Shown here one piece after another: positions 53,880 to 64,000 of a stretch of 64,000 nt of DNA. Every line of letters begins with the position of its first letter. Positions within the stretch are counted from its first letter, which is position 1. Source of the stretch: Conchocele bisecta (Eukaryota; Mollusca; Bivalvia; Lucinida; Thyasiridae); contig CM055274.1 of NCBI GenBank assembly GCA_029237695.1, positions 24,479,505 through 24,543,504 of the forward strand, written 5' to 3'. Both the position numbers and the translations under genes were made by a program. The notes under the pieces were generated by a model, which worked only from the letters and a program-made list of their open reading frames with translations, was not told the DNA's origin and made no database searches.

Positions 53880-54845
53880 AATATTGTAACAAGAAATGCG
53901 TCTGTCGAACGCGGGAAACTGTGAGAAAGTGGTTAAGTGATTTAAGTAACCTGGTGAAGGTCAAAAGGTGAAGGTCTATTAAATTATGAAAAGGCAGGTG
54001 TGGCACACATACAATGAATGAAGTGTTGAAGTATTGAAGCGATTAAGCAACTTATGTAGATGATATGGCCAGGCCAGTTGAGAACTGTGACAAACTGGTT
54101 AACCAAAATTGTTAAGTGATTTAAGTAACCTGGTGAAGGTCAAAAGGCGAAGGTCATATAAATTATGAAAAGGCAGGTGTGGCACACATACCAATGAATG
54201 AAGTGTTTGAAGTGTTGAAGCGGATTAAGCAACTTATGTAGATGATATGGCCAGTTTGAGAAACTGTGACGAACTGGTTAACCAAAATTGTTACGTGATT
54301 TAAGTAACCCTGGTGAAGGTCAAAAGGCGAAGGTCATATAAATTATGAAAAGGCAGGTGTGGCACACATACCAATGAATGAAGTGTTGAAGTATTGAAGC
54401 GATTAAGCAACTTATGTAGATGATATGGCCAGTTTGAGAAACTGTGACGAACTGTTAACCACAATTGTTAAGTGATTTTAAGTAACCTGGTGAAGGTCAA
54501 AAGGCGAAGGTCATATAAAATTATGAAAAGGCAGGTGTGGCACATATCCAATGAATGAAGTGTTGAAGTATTGAAGCGATTAAGCAACTTATGTAGATGA
54601 TATGGCCAGTTTGAGAAACTGTGACGAACTGGGTTAACCAAAATTGTTACGTGATTTAAGTAACCTGGTGAAGGTCAAAAGGCGAAGGTCATATAAATTA
54701 TGAAAAGGCAGGTGTGGCACACATACCAATGAATGAAGTATTGAAGTATTGAAGCGATTAAGCAACTTATGTAGATGCTATGGCCAGTTTGAGAAACTGT
54801 GACAAAGTGATTAACAGAAAAGTGTGACGGACGGACGGACGGACG
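53880..54845. mobile_element. pearl-like element with about 177-bp units
   Basis: Allele of 25268-26147 with one or two extra units. It ends in ACGGACGGACGG where the B-only segment begins. Confidence 0.8.
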
Positions 54846-55250
54846 GACGTCCTTACGTGACATCCCTTAGGTGGTTTTTACTATATAAAAGATCAAAGGA
54901 ATGACCACCTAAGGAACAATAGGCTTAAGTGGTCAACGGAATAAATCTATTGTTTTCTTTTGTCTTAGGCCACGCCTCTAACCACCTAAGACCCTGTATG
55001 TGTGCCCGGACAGACGGACGGACGGACGGACGGACGGACGTACCAACATTTTGGGTTTATGGGCTATTTGCTATATAAAAGATCAAAGGACTAGCCCCTA
55101 AACTTCAAAAGGTTTTATGGGCTAATGGTATAAGTTCAAAGAACTTCAAAGGAAACTAACCCTTACCCTAAGCTCCTAAACCCCTGATGTTTGCCCGGAC
55201 AGACGGACGGTCCAAACACTATATGCCACCCGTTTCTTTGAAACCTGGTG
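54846..55250. mobile_element. B-only extension, two (ACGG)n-linked units
   Basis: Two diverged units, each with ATATAAAAGATCAAAGGA, and each followed by a GCCCGGACAGACGG tract. The first has TAGGTGGTTTTTACTATA, the second CATTTTGGGTTTATGGG. The segment then rejoins the common terminal hairpin (ATGCCACCCGTTTC). Confidence 0.65.
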
Positions 55251-55258
55251 GCATAAAA

Positions 55259-55476
55259 ATGTAGCTGTGACTGGATAAATTGGGCTTATGGGTTTTGCGA
55301 TCAGCGTAGATCCTGATCAGGATCTACACTGTTCGCCATTCCATCAATGAAACATCCGGCATGATTCTAACAAGCCATATAGATCATTATCAACCTGAAG
55401 CTACGGGAGTGTGCTATTTGATCAGGAGCTACAAGGTCAGAAATCCCATAAACTCCATTTCTTCAGTCACAGCCAC
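55259..55476. mobile_element. MITE with GTGACTGGA ends
   Basis: Allele of 26150-26368. Confidence 0.6.
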
Positions 55477-55554
55477 AAATGAGGCTTAACCAGAAATTTA
55501 TATTACTGAAAAAAAGAAAAAAAAACTTTAAAGGCCCTTGGTTTCAGATGTGGA

Positions 55555-55773
55555 TTAACCCTTACTATGCTGAATTAAATTCAAGTCTGTCGTCTGCTGG
55601 AAATGTTTTATTTTCAATATTTCTCGATAAAAACCTGGTTTTGACAGCACATGAGAATCATCTCCAGTGGAGACAATTCTCATGTGCTGTCAAAACCAGT
55701 TTTTTGTTAAGAATTAAAGCAAAAATGAAAAACAGCAGACGACAATTTCCGTCAACAGCTTAGGAAGGGTTAA
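55555..55773. mobile_element. TTAA-flanked GTCGTCTGC MITE
   Basis: Allele of 26445-26657. The 55479-55763 open frame runs through it and is not a gene. Confidence 0.75.
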
Positions 55774-55909
55774 GTATGAGCAAACTATTGGTGAAAGAGC
55801 ATTTAACTGTATATTTGTCATCGGTTTTCTGAACATATATATGTGGCTGTGACTGGAGAAATAGTTATGCTTCCATTCCAACGAGCATTCCACTGGTCAC
55901 AGTCACATA

Positions 55910-56480
55910 GAAGCCAGGGGCCCATTTCACTTAACTTTGTACAACTAAAATGTTTAATCTAACTAAAAGGGTTAATCTCTTATTTATCTGGTGTGACTAG
56001 GGTATACTTAGGAATTATGGGGCCCGTTTCATTAAACTTCATATGACTAAAATGTTTGTAAGTGCAAAGTTATGATAGTCTGTAAATTTTACATTAACAA
56101 TGTTTTCTTGTAAACAAGTATTGGATGTGCATTTATTGAGCATAGCCTATAGGAAAGTCTGTAAATTTCAATTGATGGATTTACATTCATTTTTAGCTTA
56201 TTTTTTTGTCATTTATTGATGCTTTTAGGCATATTTAATGTATTTATAGACCTCGGTCTGTTACTTCAACCTGTGGTGGTTGAAGTAACAGACCGAGGTC
56301 TATAAATACATTAAATATACTTAAAAGCATTAATAAGCGAGAAAAAAAATAAGCTGAAAAAAAGTACCTGTGTATAGGAGGGAGTGAAGAATTTTGTTAT
56401 TTGTTTTCACTTATTAATGCTTTTAGGTATGTTTAATGTAGTTATAGACATCGGTCCGTTACTTCAACCTGTGATTCCAG
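55910..56480. mobile_element. GGGCCC MITE and CCGAGGTCTATAA fold-back composite
   Basis: Allele of 26800-27380. The fold-back is cleaner here (GACCTCGGTCTGTTACTTCA / TGAAGTAACAGACCGAGGTC). Confidence 0.5.
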
Positions 56481-56842
56481 CTGCAATTTGCTAGATAGAT
56501 GCTGTATCTTGACATACTGAATCTCAAATAGTGCAGGTATTGATCAGAACTTAAAATGCCATAAACCCCATTTTTCCTGTCACATGTCGCAAATAATGAT
56601 TCATAGAAATTATATTCTAATAGTTAAAGCACAGCCTTTTGCAAATATAATTAAACAAACATTCAACAAGAGAAATTGAGACATATTTTTTATCTGCTTG
56701 CAATACCCTTACAATTGCTTAGTTATATAGAATGAGTAAATTTAATTTATCACATTCCCCACTATATTGGGAAATGGCTTCAAATGTCATTTCACTTAAC
56801 CCATTTCATGCTGATAACAACCAATTTTTACACAAAACAATC

Positions 56843-57410
56843 TATAGTCTGTTTCACGAAAGCTGCCCAAATTTTACGGCTATGCAAAAAACAATGCAAA
56901 AACAATATTTTTTCTGATAATATTAAATGTTAGCAAAATTTAAGAATGAGCCTTCTTTTTATTTCGTGAAATTTTGTCAAATATTGGTTTTATTATTTGA
57001 TTTCTCTAAGGGAATTTAACATGGGGGAAAAAGAGGTAGAGGAGTTGTGGGAGGAGTCAAAAAACGAAAAAAAATGAAAATTGACTCCGAAACCTGGCTA
57101 GACAGCTTGGAAATGATCTAATTAAGAAAACAAAAGTTAAATTTTAAAAATAGGTCAAGTATTTCTGAAATTGTAAACAATTTCCCCATGTTAAATCCCC
57201 ATAGACATCTTCACTCTGTGAAGATGTCTATGGGGATTTAACATGGGGAAATTGTTTTTCGCAATAAAATCAATATTTGACCAAATGTCACGAAATAAAA
57301 AGAAGCTCATTCTTAAATTTTCCATTAATTTAATACTATCGAAAAAAATATTGTTTTTAAATTGTTTATATGGCCGCAAAATTTGGGCAGCGTTCGCGAA
57401 ACAGACTATA
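56843..57410. mobile_element. long palindromic MITE with central hairpin
   Basis: Allele of 27734-28312. Confidence 0.75.
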
Positions 57411-57466
57411 ATTCTTCTTCTTATTTCTCATTCAACGTACATGTTAATTGTTACTCTCAGATAAAT

Positions 57467-57558
57467 ACGGTGGCACAGAGGTGACATGGAAATATTTTTT
57501 ACTATTGTGTGTGCACGCAATAGTAAAAAATATTTCCATGTCCCCTCTGTGCCACCGT
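57467..57558. repeat. 92-bp hairpin
   Basis: Allele of 28360-28451, slightly better paired (CATGGAAATATTTTTTAC arm). Confidence 0.75.
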
Positions 57559-57749
57559 AGATAAGCCATATACATGTATTTTTTATGAGAAATAAGACAA
57601 AAATACAACAAATAGCTTTATTCATTTGCTGAGTCGCCTAAAGAGCAAGTGAGCAGGGTTCATGTATACCCTGGGCCTACACATGGAACAAACAACAATA
57701 ATTTACAACATAAAAAAAAGAAACAGTTATTTCTTGAATGAAAATCTTA

Positions 57750-58175
57750 CGGACGGACGAACACATGAACGGACGGACGGACGTACATTCTAACATTTTG
57801 GGTTTATGGACTATTTGTTCTTTAACCCTTACAATGCTGAATTAGATGTTGTCATCTGCTGTTTATGTTTTATTTGCCATTTTACTCATGAAAAACATGG
57901 TTTGACAGTACTTTAGAATCATTTCCAATGGAAATGATTCCAAAGTGCTGTTAAACCATGTTTTACTTAGAAAGAATACAGCAGAAGACAACATTTTCGG
58001 TTCCCGCCTTTTAAGGGTTAAAACATCAAAGGAATAGCCTCTAAACTACAATAGGCTTAGGGCTGTACAGAATAAGGCTATTGTATTATTTTGTCTTGGG
58101 CGGACGGGCGGAAGAATTGACGGACAAACCGACAGACGGAATGATGAAAACTATATAAGCCTCGACATTCTTCGC
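57750..58175. mobile_element. (ACGG)n element with nested TTAA MITE (57822-58021)
   Basis: Allele of 28640-29075; ACGGACGGACGG is longer here. The nested MITE has ends TTAACCCTTACAATGCTG and TTTTAAGGGTTAA. Confidence 0.6.
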
Positions 58176-58272
58176 ATGTCTGCAGTATAATAAGCATGTA
58201 AGTCTCTAACAGGCATGGATAGCAAACATGATCTCTGTTGAATGTGTTTTTGTTTTAATGAAGAACGTTATC

Positions 58273-58605
58273 AAGGTGTATGATCACGTGGTACTAACAA
58301 CAACAAGTACGTATTCTTTTATAGTGTCCTTATTACGTAACGGATTTCGATGAATATGGCGCATCAAACGCGTCTTGTTAAGCTGCATTTGGTGGTCTCT
58401 GTATTTTCGCCCAAACTTCTGTTGCTTTTGCGAAGAATCTGTGCAAAACTCCTGGACCACCAAATGCAGTTCATGAAGACGCGTTTGCTGCACCATATTT
58501 CATCAAAATCCGTTTCATATTAAGGAAAATATAAAATAATACTTTCAAGATTTCAACACTTTCAGCCACTAATGTTGTTGTTAATACCACGTGATCATGC
58601 TCCTT
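58273..58605. mobile_element. palindromic MITE, AAGGTGTATGATCACG ends
   Basis: Allele of 29161-29496. Confidence 0.75.
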
Positions 58606-58744
58606 GGTTATTCAGAAGCTCTATCACATCTACAATACAAGACAAATAAAGCACTAGATACTTTGGGTCACTAAAATGTTCTGCAAGCTGTCTGTGTCTG
58701 CAAAGAACATGTGCATATAAATGAATGTCAAGCAAATACATCAG

Positions 58745-59142
58745 GCCTCCAGATAAGGAATTAGTAATTGCGTATTTTCACTCCATCATCTCTGATTAAG
58801 CAATTGGGTATTTCAAAAATTTAATTGGGTAAAATAAAATCACGCTACTGTTTACACATGAACAGACAGCAATTATTGATTAATGAATGAAAATGAAAAC
58901 ATGTCTTGGCATTTCATTAGAATTGTCTCCTTGGAGACAATTCTAATGAAATACCAAGATGTGTTTTCATGGAAAGTAAGACAAATATGCTATATTTGTG
59001 GTCTGTTTATTGTTTTCTGCAGCATGATAAAGCTACCACAAAAATTGTGATTGCTTTTTGATACTCGCTACTTCTGATTTCAATTGGGTTTTTGGCAATT
59101 TTAATTGGGTATTTAAGCAAATACGCAGCTTATCTGGAGCCC
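58745..59142. mobile_element. CTCCAGATAAGG palindromic MITE
   Basis: Allele of 29635-30032. Confidence 0.8.
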
Positions 59143-59364
59143 TGCACATGCACTTTAAGCATTGAAGCACAAATAATTATAATTAAATCATCTATACTGA
59201 TAAAAATGAACTAAGCAACAGATGTGTTAAAAGATGTGTGCAACTCATGATAATATTTATATTATTCCCATTTATAATAATTACTATACACAGGGGCTCA
59301 TTTCATTAAACTTCTTACAATCAAAAAGTTTGCACAAATATTTTTATTAATTTGCTTGTCATGA

Positions 59365-59881
59365 TAAAGGTACATGCCCACTGGGCACAAAATGTTTTTT
59401 ATAGGAATTAAACAAATGTACAATTGTGTCACTATTCCACCAGTTCTAAAAATTATGAGTGCCCACTATACAGATATAATCAATTAGTAATATTTAATTT
59501 ATTGACAGTGACTCGCAGTGGTATCAGGCTATTTTCATTTGCAAATGAGGCATGGTATTTTCAATTATTTATACTAATTAAATGTGTCGCCTGAAAAAAT
59601 AATATTTTCGACAGATTATAAAGTATGATCATTGCACACCAAAATATAAAGACAGAGAATAAAATGTAATGTCTGTTAACATTCTAAGGAAACACGGTTA
59701 TCACCCCTGATATCAGTGTGGACATTTACGTCTGATATAAAATGTATAATAATGCCAATCAATACGTGGGGTAATGGTGAATGAATGTTTTGTTTGCCAG
59801 AAAATGTCATATATGTATACAGAATATACAAAAATATCTGTCTCCCTGCATTTTAGCTTACTGAGTGGGCATGTACCTTTA
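59365..59881. mobile_element. AGGTACATG MITE
   Basis: Allele of 30245-30763; the left end is TAAAGG without full TTAA, the right end TTTAA. Confidence 0.75.
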
Positions 59882-60123
59882 ACCCTTGGATAGCTCTCAA
59901 CTCACAACAAGTGTCGTCTGCTGTTGCTTTTATATCTTGCCTTATTTCTCAATAAAAACATGTTTTGACAGCACTTCAGAATCATTTCCAATGGAAATGA
60001 TTCTGAAGTGCTGTCAAAGCATGTTGTAAATTATTCTAAAGTGCTGCCAAAACATGATAAAAATGGAGAATAGAAAATAAAAAGCAGACGACAAAAAAAT
60101 TGAGATAGCGGTCTAAGGGTTAA
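59879..60123. mobile_element. TTAA-flanked GTCGTCTGC MITE
   Basis: Allele of 30760-31002. Confidence 0.75.
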
Positions 60124-60191
60124 TTTGGTTAACTAACGTTACAATTTTGCTCCTTACATTTTTCAACAATGGCTGTTAGTGTAAATGTTAT

Positions 60192-60361
60192 TTAACTCTT
60201 TGCATGCTGCGGACAAAAATTCATCATATTTCTTTTATTTCTCCTTGTAAATATTATGAATATGTCTTGGAAGTTCATTAGAATTGAGTCCTGAGGACTC
60301 AATTCTAATGAAATTCCAAGACATATTTACAGAGAGAAATCAAACATATAGTCCTAATTTG
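60192..60361. mobile_element. CTCTTTGCATGC MITE, right end deleted
   Basis: Matches 31071-31240, then breaks at CCTAATTTGTT and joins sequence that lies at about 31420 in copy A. Confidence 0.75.
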
Positions 60362-60389
60362 TTATTTGCAATTATGCACAGTGCACACA

Positions 60390-60543
60390 TGCAGCATATA
60401 TGCACAGGTTGAAGTAACGGACCGAGGTCTATAAATACATTAAATATGCCTAAAAGCATCAATTCATTTATTGATGCTTTTAGGCATATTTAATGTATTT
60501 ATAGACCTCGGTCCGTTACTTCAACCTGTGCATATATGCTGCA
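60390..60543. repeat. perfect 154-bp palindrome
   Basis: Allele of 31443-31596, identical. Confidence 0.85.
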
Positions 60544-60966
60544 ATCATCAGTTTGATAACCTACATGAAACAATATGAATACAAAGCACAATCAACTACA
60601 TTGCTGAAATATCTGCAATAAATGAATAGTGTGATGCTGTGCTGTGATGATATTAGAGTGATGTCAAATCTATTAGCAAATTTACCGCTGGAATGAAGGT
60701 TAGACACGTCACACGGCACATCAAAGTGTACAAGGACACTATTATACTTCAAAGTTACAATATATGCCCATCGAGGTATGATCAGAAAACAGAGGAAGAG
60801 AAAGTGAGACAATTTGAAGGATTTCTTGCCCTTCCCATGTAAATCAAACTAAGTTAGTGTACAGATGTATGTCAAGAACTTTAGCAATCTGTAGATCGGC
60901 AAATTAAACTTTGCTTCCTTACAGGAATGCATGTGTGAAATATTAGGCATTTTAGATGAAGGAAAT

Positions 60967-61233
60967 ATAGAGAATAGTAGGTTAGTGCCGTGAATGGGAA
61001 AAAATATGTGGCAAGGCTCAGGAAACGGGATGGGCGAGGCTCTGCCGAGCACATCCCGTTTCCGTGCCGCGCCAGATATTTTTTCCCATTCACGGCACTA
61101 ACCTACTATTCTATTTATCCCGTCAACACCTACAAATGGCTGTAAAATGCAAAAATAGTATTGACTGGATATCAAAAATGTTTCACGGCACCGTGTTTTA
61201 CGGCACATACGCACTGTGTTGACGGGATAAATA
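60967..61233. mobile_element. modular hairpin element, second family (copy B)
   Basis: Allele of 32379-32646 with a cleaner hairpin: arms CGTGAATGGGAAAAAATAT and ATATTTTTTCCCATTCACG, core GGATGGGCGAGGCTCTGCC and GAGCACATCC. Then TATTCTATTTATCCCGTC, a short cargo and GTTGACGGGATAA. Confidence 0.8.
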
Positions 61234-61526
61234 AGTTAAAACATATTTCTTTGATGCTAAGTTTAGTGACGGACACACGGACGGACAACCGGACTCCATT
61301 AGTGTTGTTAGCAAAGCTTCTAATTGAAGGTGTCAGTGGAAGAAGGCTGCTAACTCCCTCATGGAGTTAGCTCCCTTCTTTCACTTGACTCCTTTAATTA
61401 TGACAGTAAGCATTAATAGGTTTATGAAATACATATTGGTTGGGGTGCAGTTATGCCTTTATATCATGATCAAGTGATTCAATATAATTGGTTTCTTTAA
61501 ATTCTAACCAGTGTAGCTCTTGACCT

Positions 61527-61837
61527 GTAGCCTATTTCACCAACATTGCAAAGTATACTTTTCTAGCAAAGTATACTTTGAGGGAGTAATCATTTATATT
61601 TCCCGAAATGCATTATGTCATATAGAACCAACCACTGCATATATTTGATGATTCAAAGTGTGCAGAATTATTATACTGAATTTATTACATTATCACAGCC
61701 AAAATGGCTGTGATAATGTAATAAATTCAGTATAATAAAAAATAATAAATTTATCCTGAAATTGAAAATATCTCCCTCAAAGTATACATGTACTTTGCTA
61801 GATAAGTATACTTTGCAATGTTGGTGAAACAGGCTAC
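61527..61837. mobile_element. palindromic MITE, TGTAGCC family
   Basis: Allele of 32940-33244, with a CATGTA insertion in the right arm. Confidence 0.8.
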
Positions 61838-62168
61838 AGGTTTTTCTTTACACAATGATACAGATCTAAATTTTTATGTTATGAAAATCGAACATGATGC
61901 GACGACAAAATGGTGAACAGTGTAGTCCAGCTTTTATTGCGAAAAAAATGCAGCTCCTGATCAAATAGTACGCTCCCAGAGCCCGATAATGATTTTTATA
62001 GCTGGTAAGAAGCACGGCAAATCTTCCATTGATGGAATGGCAAACAGTGTAGACCCTGATCAAACCGTGCGTATGCCAGCCAAGCTCCAGATAAGCATAT
62101 TTTGGGGGTGAATCAGCATTGATTATTGGGAAATCTTCATTGAAATAGATCTGAGGGAGTACAAATCA

Positions 62169-62402
62169 GGGGCCCGTTTCACTAAACTTTGTACGACTAA
62201 AATATTTGTAAGTGCAAATTTATGATCGTCTGGAAATTTCAATTGATGGATTTACATTTATTGAACATAGGTTGCATATGTTCAATAAATGTAAATCCAA
62301 CAATTGTTTACAAGAAAACAGAGTTAATGTGAAATTTACAGACTATCATAAGTTTGCACTTACAAACATTTTAGTCGTACAAAGTTTAGTGAAATTTAAG
62401 GC
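62169..62402. mobile_element. GGGCCCGTTTCACTAAAC palindromic MITE
   Basis: Allele of 33579-33810. Confidence 0.75.
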
Positions 62403-62611
62403 CCCCAGCATTGACAATTCAGCATTAGAAAACAGATGGGACATATTTGTGTATATCTGTTCAGTTTAACATGTTTTATGTTTCACTACTACAATTCAAA
62501 TTTGGTGGTAGAATAATCTAATTTTAGCATTGAAAAATATTTAGGGGATAAAATACTGTTTAAGAATAGGTAAACCTTATCTGGTCTAGTGAGAGTATAC
62601 AGAAACATTCA

Positions 62612-63033
62612 TTATAGGAATGAATGGCCTTTTTGTGGAATTTATCGGGGATATAAACTTGGAAAAGTCGCTGGAATACTGGACGAAGCGATAAAAAATT
62701 ACAATTTATTTATTTATTTTTTTTATTTTTTTTCGAAAATTGTAATTTTTTAAGGCCTCGTCCAGTATTCCCGCGACTTTTCCAAGTTTATATCCCCGAT
62801 AAAGTCCACAAAAAGGCCATTCATTCCTTATAATTCCAGCATTTGAAATAAATTCATCAAGAAAATGTGTTTATTTTCCGTTTTCATAAGAATTATTTTA
62901 ACTGCGCCCGACGGTTACGGAAAGTAGTTCGGCATGGGAGTTTAATGGGATATAAATTTTGGACAGAGACTTGCTACGGACCAATCAAATGTTAGGGAAT
63001 CATGATTGTGTAAATATTTTTGTGCTGGAATTA
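62612..63033. mobile_element. double-fold-back element with short T-rich centre
   Basis: Allele of 34027-34464; the T-rich axis is shorter here. Confidence 0.7.
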
Positions 63034-63392
63034 TTATAAAAAGGTGCGGCTTTCAACAACATGTTTGGCTGTCCAGTGTCACTGCAATAACTGTTAGTAT
63101 AATGAAAACATAAACATAAAGTAAGATACAAACCATTTTTCCTAAAATCTATGAATGAGAAAATAAAATAAACGTAAGTTTAATAATATCGTCTGAGCAA
63201 AGGCAGGAAAAAAACATATACATGTGCATGAAAACAAATAGTTATATTGGTGAAAGTGACATCATGCAACTTGATGTTGATACCCTGGTAGTGATGAGAT
63301 GTAAAAAGGCAAAATTCACACGTAGTTTAATCCACAGTTAGCCGCATGCTACTGAAGGTGCATGCTGTAGAAGGAAACTAAATAGAGGCAGA

Positions 63393-63908
63393 ACATTATG
63401 AGATACGCCACGTGATTGTGTATCCAAGAAATGTGTGACATCTCATGAAAAATATGTACAAAATTTAAGAAATTTCTGTAAATGACGTCAAAAGTTGACA
63501 ACATTTTCATATCAAATTATATTCCGCATCTGATATGAATTGTTTGTATTTCAGGAATAATTGCACATGTTCTTACTGTCTGTTCCACGTTTTTCTGCAG
63601 ACAAACTTTTGGCCATTAAACACATTATTAAATCTAAAAAATATTTAAAAGTAAGTACTTTTTTATCAATAACAAAAAGTCACCCTCCCCAAAAAAAATT
63701 ATTTGATGAAATTCCATTAAATATTTATTTTATTGCGAAAAAACGATTTTCCTATGGGAATTTAACATGGGGGCTAAAAATAGATTTTTTTAAAATATTT
63801 TTTTATTTGTGGACCTAAAATCAAAATCTAACTCGTTTTTTTTTATCCTTCAGGAATTTGACGGAATTTCACCAAATAAATATTTTTGGGGAGGGTGACT
63901 TTTGTGTT
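63393..63908. mobile_element. GAGATACGCCA fold-back, left half
   Basis: Matches 34838-35338. At 63909 the sequence departs to CAGTGCAGTCTCCATTTT instead of the second arm, so B has another insertion or rearrangement here. Confidence 0.6.
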
Positions 63909-63948
63909 ACAGTGCAGTCTCCATTTTTGTTCCACCGTAGACAACACT

Positions 63949-64000
63949 TGCAAACTCAACGCGAACGCAACGCGAACGCAACGCGAACGCAACGCGAACG
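63949..64000. repeat. 11-bp tandem repeat CAACGCGAACG
   Basis: At least four perfect copies running off the window edge. Not present in copy A. Confidence 0.85.

Noticed and set aside
58284..58496. 70-residue frame on the minus strand as a conserved small gene
   Set aside because: It lies wholly inside the palindromic MITE 58273-58605, and the A allele has indels that break it.
13..64000. Tandem gene duplication giving two anoctamin paralogues
   Set aside because: Identical contig starts, a 500-N spacer, identical or silently differing exons and clean filled/empty sites fit two haplotypes better. Not excluded without read depth.
13..64000. Integrated viral sequence, LTR retrotransposon or LINE coding region
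   Set aside because: No reverse transcriptase, integrase, capsid-like or polymerase frame and no paired long terminal repeats were recognised.

Overview
The window is metazoan, AT-rich and overwhelmingly repetitive. Short coding exons with GT-AG introns sit among dense miniature inverted-repeat transposons (MITEs), tandem-repeat elements ending in (ACGG)n plus a terminal hairpin (the 'pearl'/Helentron-associated type known from bivalves), satellites, and Tigger/pogo-like elements. This points to a bivalve mollusc; the species cannot be fixed from sequence alone. No prokaryotic gene, CRISPR array, rRNA gene or intact transposase was found.

The window consists of two contigs joined by exactly 500 N (36261-36760), and position 13 also directly follows N. 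Contig 1 (13-36260, 'copy A') and contig 2 (36761-64000, 'copy B') begin at the same base of the same repeat and run in the same order and orientation. I read them as two haplotypes of one locus placed head to tail by scaffolding. A true tandem duplication is not excluded.

The only host gene is an anoctamin (TMEM16) family member on the minus strand. Six consecutive exons occur in each copy. In A, 5' to 3', they are 21767-21837, 21042-21357, 18697-18750, 16316-16404, 14007-14128 and 192-281. In B they are 50377-50445, 49652-49968, 46856-46909, 45113-45201, 42088-42209 and 36940-37029. Splice phases join without conflict from the second exon onward. They encode the end of the N-terminal cytosolic domain, TM1, the first extracellular loop, TM2 and the start of TM3. 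The 5' exons (above 21837 / 50445) were not recognised, and the 3' exons lie beyond the gaps.

Layout of copy A: 13-1760 intron with MITEs; about 1757-13895 a 12 kb block absent from B, holding a palindromic dimer element, tRNA-like sequences, pearl-like repeats and a 38-bp satellite in higher-order arrangement with 0.2-0.8 kb blocks; 14007-21837 exons with MITE-filled introns; 21890-36260 a MITE and pearl-like repeat field. Layout of copy B: 36761-38460 as A; 38457-38955 a B-only palindrome; 39066-42070 about 125 copies of a 24-bp minisatellite that is about one unit in A; 42088-50445 exons; 50500-64000 the same repeat field as A.

The A/B comparison gives filled and empty sites for several elements, and so their target duplications. 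The most unusual item is a modular family of structured elements (2531-3248, 31630-31985, 32379-32646 and 60967-61233). They share end motifs and a conserved hairpin core, while the stem arms differ between families but stay complementary.
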